A DNA stretch of 64,000 bases, taken from Clusia tigrina. Lineage: Eukaryota; Arthropoda; Insecta; Diptera; Clusiidae. The notes beneath the pieces were generated by a model. That model was not told the origin of the DNA and made no database searches. It saw nothing but the letters and a program-made list of their open reading frames with translations. Made by a program: the position numbers and the translations under genes. Positions within the stretch are counted from its first letter, which is position 1, and each line of letters opens with the position of its first letter. The stretch lies in assembly GCA_920105625.2 (NCBI GenBank), contig OV050032.1, positions 11,740,807 to 11,804,806 of the forward strand, given 5' to 3'. Shown piece after piece: positions 45,810-58,288 of this stretch.

Positions 45810-45812
45810 TTA

Positions 45813-46487
45813 TGCTACATACACACGAGGCGACCGTCGAAGCAACGTGTTAAGGCAACCTGTTTTTCTTGTTCAGCACCGTTGCAAAAACTTATTACTT
45901 TGAGTAATGTGTACTCAAACGGACATACGCGGAAGAAAGGTAAATTTTTTCGAAATGAGTGACGTGCTAAGGGAGATAGCTGCAATTACTGTTATTGACG
46001 AACTGCTGTATATGAGGAAGAGCAGATTTATTAAAAAAATAATGTGTTTAAAAAATTGTCTTTTACAAAAAGAAGAATTATCAAATGATATATTGTTGAG
46101 GGTATTGAAAAGAAAATGACCCAAAAGACTACCGAAATTATGTGACGATGGACGCAGAAATATTCGAAAAATAGTTGGACATGATGAAATTTAACTAATT
46201 TTCATTGTTTATCTTTGTTTGCTTCACAATTCACTATTTTCACTTTTTGTTTTACTCCGTGAAGAGCAAAAACAACTTCTCAGCACGCTTGTTTTCAACG
46301 AGCTAAGCCAGTAAAAGCAGTACACAACGATACACACGAGGCAACCACCACAAAATATCAAAATATTTTGATATTTTGTGATGGTTACCGCAACACGCAT
46401 TTCAACGAGCAACAAAGCTACACACGAGGCAACAGTCGAAGCAACATCCCTTGGCTGCGTCAACGGTTGCCTCGTGTGTATGCAGCA
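45813..46487. mobile_element. PIF/Harbinger-like element with TTA target duplication
   Basis: The 675-bp element begins TGCTACATACACACGAGGC and ends GCCTCGTGTGTATGCAGCA, so the terminal inverted repeat is 19 bp with one mismatch. It is flanked by TTA at 45810-45812 and 46488-46490. A 70-codon frame (45907-46119; MSDVLREIAAITVIDELL from an internal Met) resembles in style the small frame of the element at 42978. The right half repeats the terminal sequence internally (about 46331 and 46421) and contains a large palindrome. There is no complete transposase, so it is a non-autonomous or deleted copy. Confidence 0.87.
46349..46380. repeat. 32-bp perfect palindrome inside Harbinger-like element
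   Basis: CACAAAATATCAAAAT is followed directly by its exact reverse complement (46349-46364 and 46365-46380). It lies between two internal copies of the element's terminal sequence (tacacacgaggcaac), so the right end of the element looks like a fused or rearranged terminus. Confidence 0.93.
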
Positions 46488-46489
46488 TT

Positions 46490-49489
46490 AGGCTTCTACT
46501 TGGTAATCGATTTGCTACGCACACAAATCCCACTCAAGCTTTCACCTGGTAGTTTTTTTAGTATTATTTTGACGTGCTCTATTGATGTGTATTCAATCGC
46601 GTGGTAAAAAGTTACCAGGCGTGTACCTGCCAATTTTCGACGTTTTAAACACTCACATAAGTTGATTTATGCCTAACAAACCAATATATTTTTTAGTATT
46701 TAATTTGTTGCATATGTAAATGGAACAAGGGACACCAGTGTGAGAAAGATGTTTATATAAATAATTTCGCCCTTCTTACTGATGCTGACAAATAAGTTTA
46801 ACTCAAAAGAGGCATTACTTTCCAGAATGAGCTAGAACATTACTGATTGGCACCTAGTGTTAGATACCAAAATGTGCATCACATAAAGTTTAATGTAACA
46901 TTTTCCCATCAGATACAAGTTTTGTATACTGAACAGATCTTCAAGCGACAGCTCACTCTACTATATTATATTAGAAGAAGTTTTCATAATCAAGCAGTAC
47001 ACTAACTACTTCACTGTAGCGTAATAGAAACAGATAACGAGGCTTAAAGTTTATACTTCAGCTGTCAGTAACTGATTATGAGTGATTGTTATGTAATGCA
47101 AATGTATAAGGAAGCTTAAAGGAAAAGTATGCACTGTACTACGGTACAAATAACTCATAAGCAATTAGGATATGTCGTTATCAGTCATCATTATGTTATT
47201 CGCTAAGCAGCTATTCGTGTTATGGTTTCTACCTGTTATTATTATTATTTTTATTAATTATAATTAAATCACAATTAATATTAAGCATTAGCTGCTATAG
47301 CTATCGGCTTTCTACCTGTTAATAAGTTTGCTGTTGTCTGTCTTATGTGGGTCTTTCTAGAAACGCAGCTCTCTCTCTCTCTCCTGTTAATTTATCTTTT
47401 GGACTCTCTGTTGCTGTGTGTAAAATTGCCGCTACAAAACGTGTTTGAGCATATTGTTGTTGTAGTTTTTAGTTTTTTTTCTTGGTTTTTAATCCATTTG
47501 GCATATAATAAATACACTGTGGTCATATATATGGGCAGTGCTTGGCGTATATCGTTTCGCATTCTTTTTGATGGGTTTAGTGTCTGTGTGGCTGTGTCGG
47601 TCGTTGGTTTTTAAACTATAATTTGTTGCGTCGGTTCTTGGTTCATTCTTGTTTTTGATTTTCTGTATTGAAGTTGGGAGAAATTTCTATATACACAAAC
47701 TTACCAATATAATTTTTTTATAAAGACAAGGTAAGTAAATATGCTTTGATAAATCTGAACGAATGCAATATTCGAGAGAATTACTTTAATTTATTAATTT
47801 TTTTTAGCCCAAATGCAAATGTCTTTCTCGTTCTAAGTACACAAATTTGCATTCTTTTTAATTATACAAAAGCATTTCCTCTAACCTGTGATTTTCAATA
47901 TTTGTCAATGCGCCTTGCATAAGTATCACACCATAATTAAGTATCGTATTTTTCATTGATATCAAAGGTTGAAGTATGTATTTGTGAAAAAAATGCAGTT
48001 TTTTAAATGTAGTTCAATAAGTTGACGTTTTTACTTATACGCCGGCTGATGATTTGAAAGTACTGCTTACACACCCTGTGTCCACGTCATATAAGTTTAC
48101 ATACATATAGAAAGAGAGTTGATTGGAAATACATACATATATTATAAATTGCATTACGATCCTAAAGCTGCATATGCAAAAGGCGATACGATTACCTGTT
48201 GTTGGATACTCTCTTTGGTTTGATACATTTAATCCCAAGCAAGCATGTACAATGGTTGACCTAATTTTGGTCGATATGTAAAAAGTCTATGAACGCTTTC
48301 GCCCTATTTTGTTTCATAAGAATTTATAATATTATTCCTTCCAATGCTGCGGCAGGATTACACATATGCGCCGTACCTACATATAGATATGTATGTATGT
48401 ACTATGCACCTGTATACTTATGCTTTGGGAGAATATTCGAGAGGTTACCTTGTGTTGTAGCTTTCTCTTTTACTTTTAGCATTCAAATAACTTTTCATAT
48501 TAACAATGGAGTGTGGCTGTTAGTTTGATTTCTTACAGTTAAAGTGGATCAAAAATTACATACAAAACAAACCCCATACAAGTGTTGAGCAAAGTCCAAA
48601 CAAAAGTATCATCCACAGGATAATATGTTGCGAAGGGGCAAAAGCAAATTGGCAACAGAGGAAACCGGCAATTCACGGACAGCTGTGCGAAAACATGCAC
48701 CGGGAGGTAGAGGGAGAGAGAGTGAGAGTATTAGCAGGGTTCAATTCGTTGTGCGTAACAACACAACTGAATAACAAGTGTTCTGATAGAAAGTACTAAC
48801 AAAGAACTAGTACAGAGTGTCTTGACTCCGGCGTACGCGAATTATATTATTAAATTGAAATTTGTACTTGGATTCGTTTATCAGCACTGCGTGTGTTTGT
48901 CTCTCTTTCTCCCTCAATTAATTGATATTCCAAGAGACGAGATAAGTGCACGTATGTATGTACATGTGTATGAGAGTGTGTGACAGCGGCTTGTATTGTA
49001 TTGTGTTGGGGCGTCCATATAAAACATTGAAACTAATAAAAATAGAAATAAAATTATAAATCGTGTACACATGTATGCATGTTTAACCAAAATTCTTATC
49101 AATGAATAGTCAACAAAAAATGGAATTTTTGTTGTAAATACTTTCATGACGTATGTTGCATAATATCAGTCAAAAGCTCAGCAACACTAGCAGTATTCAA
49201 TGAAATTCAGATTCAGATTGAAAGAGATTTGCGGTGGTCTGGATTTTAAATGGAATTTATTTGTTCATCTAGAAAGTACGGTGTGGCGTGTGTGATTAAC
49301 CGCTTGAATTTTTTTAGTTAAATATACATTTAAGTATATACATATTTCGGAATACGTGCCGTTTTATAATCTATGAAGTTAAATCTAGAGATCGAAAACT
49401 ACCCGTCTGTTAAATAAAAACTAATTGTTTTTATTTTTGAAACTTTTCGACATTTTTTCCAAATAAGATTTGTAAATTTCAATACAAAA
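46490..49489. other. Upstream flank of Idh
   Basis: No coding exon is supported. GAGA-type sequence at about 48707-48735 (ggtagagggagagagagtga) could belong to a promoter, but no transcription start can be fixed. At 47250-47330 the reverse strand carries gccgatagctatagcagct, which is similar to 63260-63290 (gccgatagccctggcagct), probably two 3' ends of one dispersed repeat family. Confidence 0.4.
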
Positions 49490-51155
49490 ATGAATTCTTT
49501 AAGGTTTGCTCGGTCGTCGAATTTGTTACGATCATTTGCAGCCGTGATCATGCAGAACGCCGGGGTAAGCATAAGCAAGCCTCTAATATGCCTCTTTCCT
49601 CCATCCTGGTAACATCTAAACATATCTGCACCTCCACATTGTGGCAAGGCTGGGTTGTCTAGTCTACAGTGACTGCTATGGATGTGATCCTATCTGAATT
49701 TATAGATCTGTATTGCAGTGCGGGTGCATAGACTGCGATGCAGTTGTATGAAAATGATTATAGTCCTACTCGTGCATTTCTAACATAGAATTGGAAATGT
49801 TTTTTTGTGTTTCATACTTTGTTCTCCTTGTCAATCACAATTTACATACATACATATATATCTGTGGCATTTTTATCATTACAAACAAATTAAATCAATT
49901 ACGATCTCTTCCATACTTGCAGATGGCCACTAAAATTCGCGCTGGTCCCGTTGTCGACATGCTTGGCGATGAAATGACTCGTATCATCTGGAAGTCGATC
50001 AAGGACAAGTTGATTTTGCCATTCTTAGACATCGAATTGCATACATATGATTTGGGCATGGAGAATCGTGACCAGACCAACGATCAAGTGACCGTCGATT
50101 GCGCCGAAGCGGTCAAGAAGTATAATGTAGGTATCAAATGTGCCACTATTACTCCCGATGAGAAGCGTGTCGAAGAATTTAAGTTGAAGCAAATGTGGAA
50201 ATCGCCTAACGGCACCATTCGTAACATTCTGGGCGGCACCGTTTTCCGTGAAGCCATTACATGTAAGAACATTCCTCGTTTAGTCAGCGGCTGGGTGAAG
50301 CCAATTGTCATAGGGCGTCATGCTCACGCTGATCAATATAAGGCCACCGATTTCTTGGTGCCCGGTGCCGGCACATTGACACTCACATTCACACCGAAAT
50401 CCGGCAAAGATGAGATTAAGCATGTCGTACACAACTTCGATGGCGCTGGTGTAGCCTTGGGAATGTTTAACACAGACGCCTCAATCATCGATTTCGCACA
50501 CGCCGCATTGAAATACGCCTTGGCCCGTAAGCTGCCACTTTATTTGAGTACAAAAAATACAATCTTAAAGAAATATGATGGTCGCTTCAAGGACATCTTC
50601 GAAGAAATCTATCAAAAGGGATACAAAGCCGACTACGAAGCTGCCGGTATTTGGTACGAGCATCGTCTGATTGACGATATGGTTGCCTATGCCATGAAAT
50701 CTGAGGGTGGTTTTGTGTGGGCTTGTAAAAACTATGATGGCGATGTCCAGTCGGACTCAGTGGCGCAAGGCTATGGTTCCTTGGGTCTCATGACATCGGT
50801 GCTGATTTGTCCCGATGGCAAGACCATTGAGTCAGAAGCGGCTCACGGCACCGTTACCCGCCATTATCGCATGCACCAACAGGGCAAGGAGACCTCTACT
50901 AATCCAATTGCATCTATATTTGCTTGGACACGTGGTCTGTTGCACCGTGCCAAATTGGACAACAACGAAGATTTGAAGAAGTTCGCTGAAACGCTCGAGA
51001 AGGTGTGTGTTGACACAATTGAATCGGGTAGCATGACCAAGGATTTAGCTATTTGCATCAAGGGCATGAACAATGTGCAGCGCAGCGACTACTTGGAAAC
51101 CTTCGAGTTTATGGACAAATTAGCCGAGAATCTGCAAAAGGCTCTTGCAAAATGA
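49490..51155 (+). CDS. Idh: NADP-dependent isocitrate dehydrogenase
   Basis: Converts isocitrate to 2-oxoglutarate with production of NADPH; it works as a homodimer. Exons are 49490-49564 (25 codons) and 49923-51155 (410 codons plus stop). They join in frame through a GT/AG intron of 358 nt, giving 435 residues. The first exon ([16 protein letters not shown]...) is basic, hydroxylated and lacks acids, like a mitochondrial leader. The second starts with its own ATG directly after the acceptor, so a transcript using another first exon would give a cytosolic form. Numbered from that ATG, family motifs include [25 protein letters not shown] with Arg132 and Tyr139, [50 protein letters not shown] and [10 protein letters not shown]. 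The length matches the eukaryotic family (about 410-450). Codon use is GC-richer than the surroundings. Dual targeting is inference. Confidence 0.97.
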
Positions 51156-51323
51156 CTCATTCCAGGTGATGAAGGGGGGAGTGCCAGTAACGGCAAAGCG
51201 CATCTCTAAAAGGTGTCCGGCGAAACGATTCGGCATTTTCATTTGCACTCTTTCCAGTTGTAAAACACCAAATTTTTATACGAGTTTTTCTAAATGCGAA
51301 GGATGTTTTTATAGAAGAGTTTA

Positions 51324-51329
51324 TAATAA
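51324..51329 (+). terminator. Probable poly(A) signal of Idh
   Basis: AATAAA lies about 170 bases after the Idh stop codon. A second AAATAAAA-type word occurs near 51369. Either could direct 3' end formation. Confidence 0.5.
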
Positions 51330-51339
51330 ATATTAAATA

Positions 51340-51972
51340 AGGTTACACGGTGGCATTTAATGTACACAAAATAAAATTGCGCTTTGTTTTGTTCTTGTTT
51401 GTTTTTAGTTTTCCATCGTACAGGAAACGGTGAAAGTTCTAGACTGCATAATTAAATTGTGAATCGCCCAGCGATAACAAGACATGAGTAAAAGGTTCTT
51501 CACCCCGGCAGTGGGTTAAATGTACGTGTGCGAGTGTGCGTGGCATTTAATAGCATGCACACGCCTTCTTACCTTGGTGCAACAATGGAACAACAGAATC
51601 GCTCTTGGGTAACTGTAACTGCCACTGTCGCCGAGGCTAAGTGGTCAATGCATGTAAGCAGCGCAAAATAATGCAAATACCGCTTCCCATCCCTCGCGAA
51701 AGTATTTCTGTGCCGCTCAATAACAAATAGAATGCATTCCTACGGCTTCCAATGAGTCGCATTACTAGGCTATTCGATTTGACCAAGTGCACCTTTTATA
51801 GTTCTCCTGTGTCGGTTGAGCGCGTAACATGTCGCGCTGGGTGGTGTCGAGAAACGTCGCATCTAATTAATGAAACACAGGAAATCCATCCACCAGAATC
51901 CAATACAAGAGTTGTGAATATTTGCGGTCCGTGTCGAGGTCTGTACCGCAGAGTCCCATATATCCCCGGGAT
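51340..51972. other. Idh-Culd intergenic stretch
   Basis: It probably contains the Culd promoter and 5' UTR. An upstream ATG at 51922 is in frame with the Culd start but lies outside the signal-peptide-like part. No other gene is seen. Confidence 0.4.
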
Positions 51973-54900
51973 ATGTCGACATATTTCGAATCGGGCCCAG
52001 CACGTGTCTTCCTTGTCGTGCTAGTGCTAACAGCATCCTTGCTCGAACGATTGCCGCTGACGTTTGGGCATCTGGCTAATAATTTTCGCGATTTGGACAT
52101 ATGCAATCATTGGAATGGGCGCCGGCACTTTCTCGAATTGGGGGAACGTGGCGATTTACACGCACGCAATGTTACAACGTCCGCTTTTCGAGTACGTGAA
52201 GCAAGTGGACGACTGAATTAATGCTAAATAGTTGCAAGAGCCAACATCACAAATCCTTTTGTATTTGCAGAGCACACTTTTCTCACCCACCAACACGAAC
52301 AACGTGAAGAACCGCACCAGTACCGATATTTGGTACCAATGCAACCTTGAGCTGGTCACGTGCGCCGAGTGTGTAATCCGCATCACCTTCACCCACATAA
52401 ATTTCTCGAAAACCTGCGAACGAATCGGCAGTACTGGTGTTGGTAAATCTTCGATGTGTCCTTGTGAGCACATACAGTTCTCAGAGCCGCCCTATGACAC
52501 TACACTATCCGGTCAAGAGTTCTGCGGTGATGGCAAGGTTTTTCGCAGCAAGACAAGGACTCTTTTGTTAAAATTCTTTTATCGTGCGACGAACGGCCAC
52601 GTCTTCTCTTTGCAATATTTTTCTGAGAGTAGGTGGAATATACTCGTTTACTCATATTGTGTATGCATTCATTCTTTGATATACATATTTAATCTTAGGA
52701 AATGTGAAAATAGTCAGCGGCTCTCCGAAGCAGTCGATCATCAGTAACTTTTCGAAGAATATTCCGCAGGTTATTTCCACACCCTACTTCCCAATGTCCT
52801 ATCCGCGTGACTATGGCATAGAACACATACTCACCTGCGAAGCGACCGATAATTGTCAGGTGCGGTTAGACTTTACCGACTTTCAACTTGGCCTCACATC
52901 TACTTTGGAGATATTCGATTCCAACGGGCAAATGCTCGACTCATACACCGGCGAACACTTCCGGCCGCCCATCATTATAAGCAGTGGCAAGTCGTTGCTG
53001 CTGCAGTTTCGAGGAAATGGTGTAACCGGGGCAGGATTTCGTGCAGAAGTCACATTTGTCTCGTCCAAACAGTTAAAGGACGATCGCTTAGTGCCATACA
53101 CGGGTAAGCAAAGCTCTTTATCGCTAGTACACTTGAGGGTTTTCGCTTGTTTGCCGTTCCTTCAGAATCCAGAACCAGTCCGACATATCGATTTTTGTGT
53201 AGTCTTATAAAAAGGTGGTGAGAGAGCCAAGTTACGCTCGAATGGCCAGCGCTGCTACAGTTGCAGCACTAATCAATAGCACTCTCGTACCAAGAATCAA
53301 TATTTGCAGTATTTATTATTCGTGTGCGGTGGTGTCTTTGTTAGCTTTTCAACAGAACCACATGAGAACTCACAATTCTTAAACAATATTGTACGGTTTC
53401 AACCACTTTCAGTTGATGAGTTGTAATACATATTTAATTTTATTTTGAGTTGTGTGACGTTGTACCATTAATGAGTGATAATGTACACACATGAATCACG
53501 GCCGGGGAATACAAAGGCATTGAGAAAAATAGATATTAATTCTGGGAATCTATACGCATAATGTTTCGTACCATGTGTTGCGAAAACTTGTTCTTTTCTT
53601 TTCAGGTCACTGGATTGTATCAAACCATTGTTTTTATATTCACATGTAATAAAACGAATAAAGAAGTCTGAAGTCGGGTTAGACCGACTTCGAAATAGCC
53701 TTTACCTTTCGTTGTGCGAGTTCAACAATGGGGATATTTTCTTAATAAATGATCATTAGGAGCATATCTATGTTAATTTTCGGTACGGTACCTTGAGTTG
53801 ATTATAATAGAGGGAGGCGTGTCCTTTATCTGATCGACCCCATTTCTTGTGCGTGGCTTTGTAGGGTCAATATATGTACTAATGTGCCAGATGTTTTGGG
53901 AATGGAAAACGAAAATTCCTTATCCCTGAACAGACTTCTGAGATTCATAAAAAGAGTTAATGAAGTTTGAAAAGGTGTAACTTCCCTTTCACAATCCTCT
54001 ATCTCCCCCTTCCCCTAAATATTTCCAAACTTATAGTACAATGGGCATCAATACCAGTGTGCTTGGAGACCTCCTTCTTCGGCGGTTATCCGGTCTACCC
54101 CACTTGTATCTATCTACCATTGTAAATTCGTCTCTTATCTGGCAGTATGAGAGAAAGGCTCTAGTGAGCCAGAGCATTAGAGAGATCGATCTTTTTTATA
54201 ATATCTCAGCAATATTCAAATGGGTATTTCGTCACAATCGATTTCCTTTCATTGTTTGAACTGTTGGTAGATTGTGGTGGAATGGTATCTGGGCCTGGTG
54301 GGGCTATAACGATGATGAATATGATCGAAAACACAACGGATATACGACTTTATGACTGCATTTGGATAATAAAGCCGGGTAACAATTATATGATGATGAA
54401 AACGCATATCTCGCTAAGAGTTGAAGAGTTCCATGGCATGGCTTCGCGTTCGGACTTGACCATCCGTCAAGGCACTACATCTGATGCTGTGGAAATTGAA
54501 AGTGTGGTGTGGCCCAACAACGGTATGACCAAAGAGAGCCACGTTGTGCCCATACTGACGGGCTACTACATAAGGCTGCGTGGAGTGTTTGGCATGTCCT
54601 CGAAATTGGCGATCGTCTACAGTGTGTTTAATTACTTGAGTATGTCGAATTCTAGCAGGAAGCTAAACACCTCTTTTTTACTGCATGTCTATCACATATT
54701 TTTTAGATTGTTATATCGGTTCTGAATTTTTGTGTGGCAATAACCATTGCATCTCTATTCGGCTGCATTGTGACGGTTTCGATCACTGCGGAGATGGAAG
54801 CGATGAGCCTGAGTCATGCGAAGAGGACTGGGCACATCTGCAAAACGATCGCCGTTGGTATTCCCACAAACCGAATTACTATTTTCCTAAAATGGAGCAG

Positions 54901-56861
54901 TATCCCGACTTAAAAACTGCGACTGGGATTTTTATTATCAGTACACTGGGCATATTTGCAGTGCTCTCGGGCTGGATGGTAATATTGTACCGAATGGGCG
55001 TCAGAGCACGCCATCAACGTGAGCTGCAAAACCATTTGCAAACCATAAGCGAACTTTTAGGTAATTGCGTGCAATGTTTTGATTTTATAGAAATATAAAA
55101 TGTCCATTCCTGGGAAGATCGACAAGACGAATTGTCCCCAGACGAGCCTCCCAGTTACGAAGCTCCACCAGACTACGAGGAAGTCATCAAGGTGGGCATG
55201 GAGCAGGAACTGCGTGAGCCACGCCAACGTCAGCGCCGCCATCGGCGCCACCACGGCAATCGCAGCCACAGTAGAACAACTAATATACCGATGCAATCCG
55301 CACCTGCACCTGTACATAACTGCGAGCGTCCCTCAACATCAACTGCAGCTGCGACTGCGGCCGGTACGTTGCCGCCCAACACAAACCTACCTGACGGTGT
55401 GCAAGATTCCAACCGGCAAGAAGCAGTCAACCGGGTGCTGTTAGCCACCGCAATTTGTGGTAATTTCCCATTTCGTCAATTTCTCTCATATCGTATCTGC
55501 TAAACTAGATTGGGTATCTTGCGCATATTCGTTATCATGCCAAGTCACATCTAACATCTTTCATTAATTTAAACAAGAATCGCGATTACAGATGCTGCAG
55601 GACCGTCTCAGGCGACAGACTCATCCGACCACCAACGTTCAGCAAAGAGGTGCAACTGCGCAGCTGTGGGGGTTTCAACGAGCCCACAATCGGTTTCCTC
55701 AGGGTGTGAACTATCCGCAGCCTATGGGGAACAACCGAACCTAATGACGAGCTCGTAAGTACACAAGCTGAGATAGGTGCAGTAATCAGCATTGCCATTT
55801 GTATGTATATTCCAGCTGCGACACACCCAGTCAACTTGAAGAATGCACCCATGAGTTCCGAGATGACTCGCTCAATATATCATTCACTTTAGCAATACCG
55901 CAATCTTCGACAACAGCAAACGGCACATGCAGCGATGCCAGTGGGTGTATTTGTATATGTCATCATTGTAAACTATACAGTCCACATTATCTCTTTTACA
56001 GATTCAGCCCGCCCTAAGAGCGCCACCAATTGCACCGAACAAACCTACCTGAAACGATCGTGGATCGTCGTGAATAATGGAACCCAGAATTATAAAGTAC
56101 AACGCTTACGTCACACGTTCTCTTCACCGGAAGCCTTCACAACAGATTCTCAATTCGCAGATGTGCTGAGTTATGGAACAAACCTGCCACATGATAGGTA
56201 AGGCGATCATTTCAATGTTTCTTGTACTTAGTATTATTAGAATTGAGGGCGAAATCAAACAAAAATATTTATATGTTTGTCGTTCTTGTTTAGAAGCTTC
56301 CTCCACAGTAATACCAGCAACTTCGGTTCCGAGTTATCACGTGACCCGTCAGCGAACAGCATTGGCACCCAAAACCGCCAACTGCAAATTAGTCCAATAC
56401 AACGTTGTGACTTGCTGCACCGCAACGTTGACGAAACGCAAATCGGAAGCGGTGGGGGTGGGGGTGTGGTTGCGGACATTGCTGCAGTCACCAATGTACA
56501 CGCCTCTAGCCTGACCACAACTGTGAACAACAGCAACTGCAAAGCGCAGCTTCCAGATGATGTCGGCAATCAGAAGCAGCAATTGCTAGTTTGCGAAGTG
56601 GACAGCGATGGCGAACATCAAGTCTCGTGTTTTGGAGCTGTCAACCGGCCATTTTCCGTCAGCAGCAGAATTCGTAACGGTCATATGCGACGCCATGTAC
56701 GCAGCAAATCGTTTACGAACGCGCGTAATAATCAACGCTTGGGCCGAACTATGAAACGCAGTTCATCCGTGGATCTGCTAATGGCAATGAGCCCATCGCT
56801 AGCGGCATCACCAAAACGGGAGGTTGATATCGTATATGGCCCAAAAGTATTTCTAATATAA
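51973..56861 (+). CDS. Culd: CUB and LDLa domain membrane protein
   Basis: Ten exons join in frame: 51973-52191, 52271-52628, 52699-53103, 54271-54639, 54707-55060, 55118-55459, 55592-55754, 55816-55940, 56002-56197, 56294-56861. This gives 1032 residues. The N-terminus has a hydrophobic signal segment ([13 protein letters not shown]). Exons 2-4 make cysteine-containing CUB-type domains ([22 protein letters not shown]). Exon 5 encodes an LDL-receptor class A repeat (residues ~452-490, with [18 protein letters not shown]), then a membrane segment at about 524-545. The cytoplasmic tail has two PPxY motifs (PPSY 579-582, PPDY 585-588) and a Ser/Arg-rich C-terminus. In Drosophila, Culd (CG17352) is reported to be needed for endocytic turnover of rhodopsin in photoreceptors. 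The symbol rests on domain order and position next to Idh. Exon ends 52191 and 55940 use weak donors and are the least sure. Confidence 0.85.
53687..53872 (+). repeat. Dispersed repeat, family B copy 2 (Culd intron 3)
   Basis: Matches 18513-18717 in order and spacing of blocks (gaccgacttcga, agcatatctatgttaatttt, cgtgtcctt, gtggctttgtagggtcaata). It lies within the 1167-nt intron between Culd exons 3 and 4, which is much longer than the gene's other introns. Confidence 0.75.
54000..54125 (+). repeat. Dispersed repeat, family C copy 2 (Culd intron 3)
   Basis: Matches the reverse complement of 31724-31850 (acaatgggcatcaat, gtgcttggaga, cggtctaccccacttgta). Together with the family B copy it accounts for much of the extra length of this intron. 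Confidence 0.75.
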
Positions 56862-58110
56862 CATTTGAACTCGATTATTGGTCGTTGCAGTCGTTGAAAA
56901 AAATTACCTTACTTATATACTTATGTGTGTTTGTGTGTGTATGTTGCAGTTGGCAGTGTGTTTATGTGCTGTTTTGGTATTGGAATTTTGTGAATGCATA
57001 CAATGCATCTGCATGAGCGCAATTCGGGGAATATTATACATGTAGTTATGTTCGGTGCAGTTATAATTAATTTTATAATTATTCTGTTTATATGTGAAAA
57101 TATATGGAAATATTATTTTAATTAAATTATGTAATTGTATGTAAACATACACGAGTACCTTTATATTATGAACATACATAAAATAACTGATTTGTGGTTT
57201 TTTTGGTGTGGTTCTTACAAGCTTTAGCGAAAGCAATTAGTGAAATCGTATCATAACGTACATATACTCAGATTGAAATCTATTGAGTCTGAGCAACGTG
57301 TAGAAATCAAGTCATAACCCTCACAAGCGAGACACATTATTCTATGCTCATCATCAAATTTCGACGCTACTTAGTGTCTGCAAGTGATTTTCACCCATGG
57401 AAAGTGAGCAATTTTTGAAAAGGGTTTCGAACCAATTCGCAATCATTTATTCTTTTACATAATTTGCCACAAGAATAAGTGAGAGCTGGTCAGTTGGGCT
57501 TTCCAACGCATAATCAATCCAGTGAGCGAATTGCAGTCATGAAATTAGATGTTCCTTGGTGGAAAATGAGTTACGATGCAAGGCAACTCACCCGCTCACA
57601 CTGGAACAAACTCGTTCGCTTACAACACATGCACTTATGTATAAACAGAGAAATATTCTTTCCAACTCCATTATTGAATTGGTGAAATAAATTAGCAATT
57701 AATTTCATGCTCAACAAAAGCATATTTTCAATCACTGATGATATCAGTTTGTTAGAATTGGCGTTTTTGTATAAATTACTGTTTTATAAAATTACTATTT
57801 TGCACGTACGTACGCTTTATATTTGATAATAATAGAATACATTTCATACTATTCAATCTTATTTGAGAATAGTAGGACAGAGTGTAGAAAAATTATATGT
57901 TCTTGGTTTGTATCATTTTCTTTAACTATGTATAAATATTCTACCGTATTCCGAAACGTGCATAATGCAATACTAGCAACGAAACGGCATTGATCTTTCC
58001 ACCCAACTACTTAACCACATAATATTAAACATTAGGTCGAAAGCATTTGGATATATTTATGTATTTATATATGTATATTTTTAATATGGTTTTTAAACAT
58101 TCTTAAGATA

Positions 58111-58288
58111 GTGTCCAAAAGTTTGCCGCCTAACATAGTCATATACAATGTGAGAGATTTGCGACCAGGGATGGTTAATTGAAGAAAACTGAATCTGACC
58201 AATTGAATATGTTTTGCCAACAATTCGAATGATATCCCTCGCTTCGATAACCATTTAAAAATACCTCAGGTCGAAAACTTTTGGACCC
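58111..58288. mobile_element. Tc1-like MITE with TA target duplication
   Basis: The left end GTGTCCAAAAGTTTGCCGCC and right end GGTCGAAAACTTTTGGACCC form a short imperfect inverted repeat (core GTCCAAAAGTTT/AAACTTTTGGAC). TA flanks both sides (58109-58110 and 58289-58290), and the start is like Tc1/mariner termini. At 178 bp it is non-autonomous. It is not an obvious deletion of the Tc1-type pseudogene at 40690, whose termini are unknown. Confidence 0.75.

Noticed and set aside
47345..47614. Hydrophobic 89-codon frame upstream of Idh
   Set aside because: It is T-rich sequence giving Leu/Val/Phe by chance; no signal or family match.
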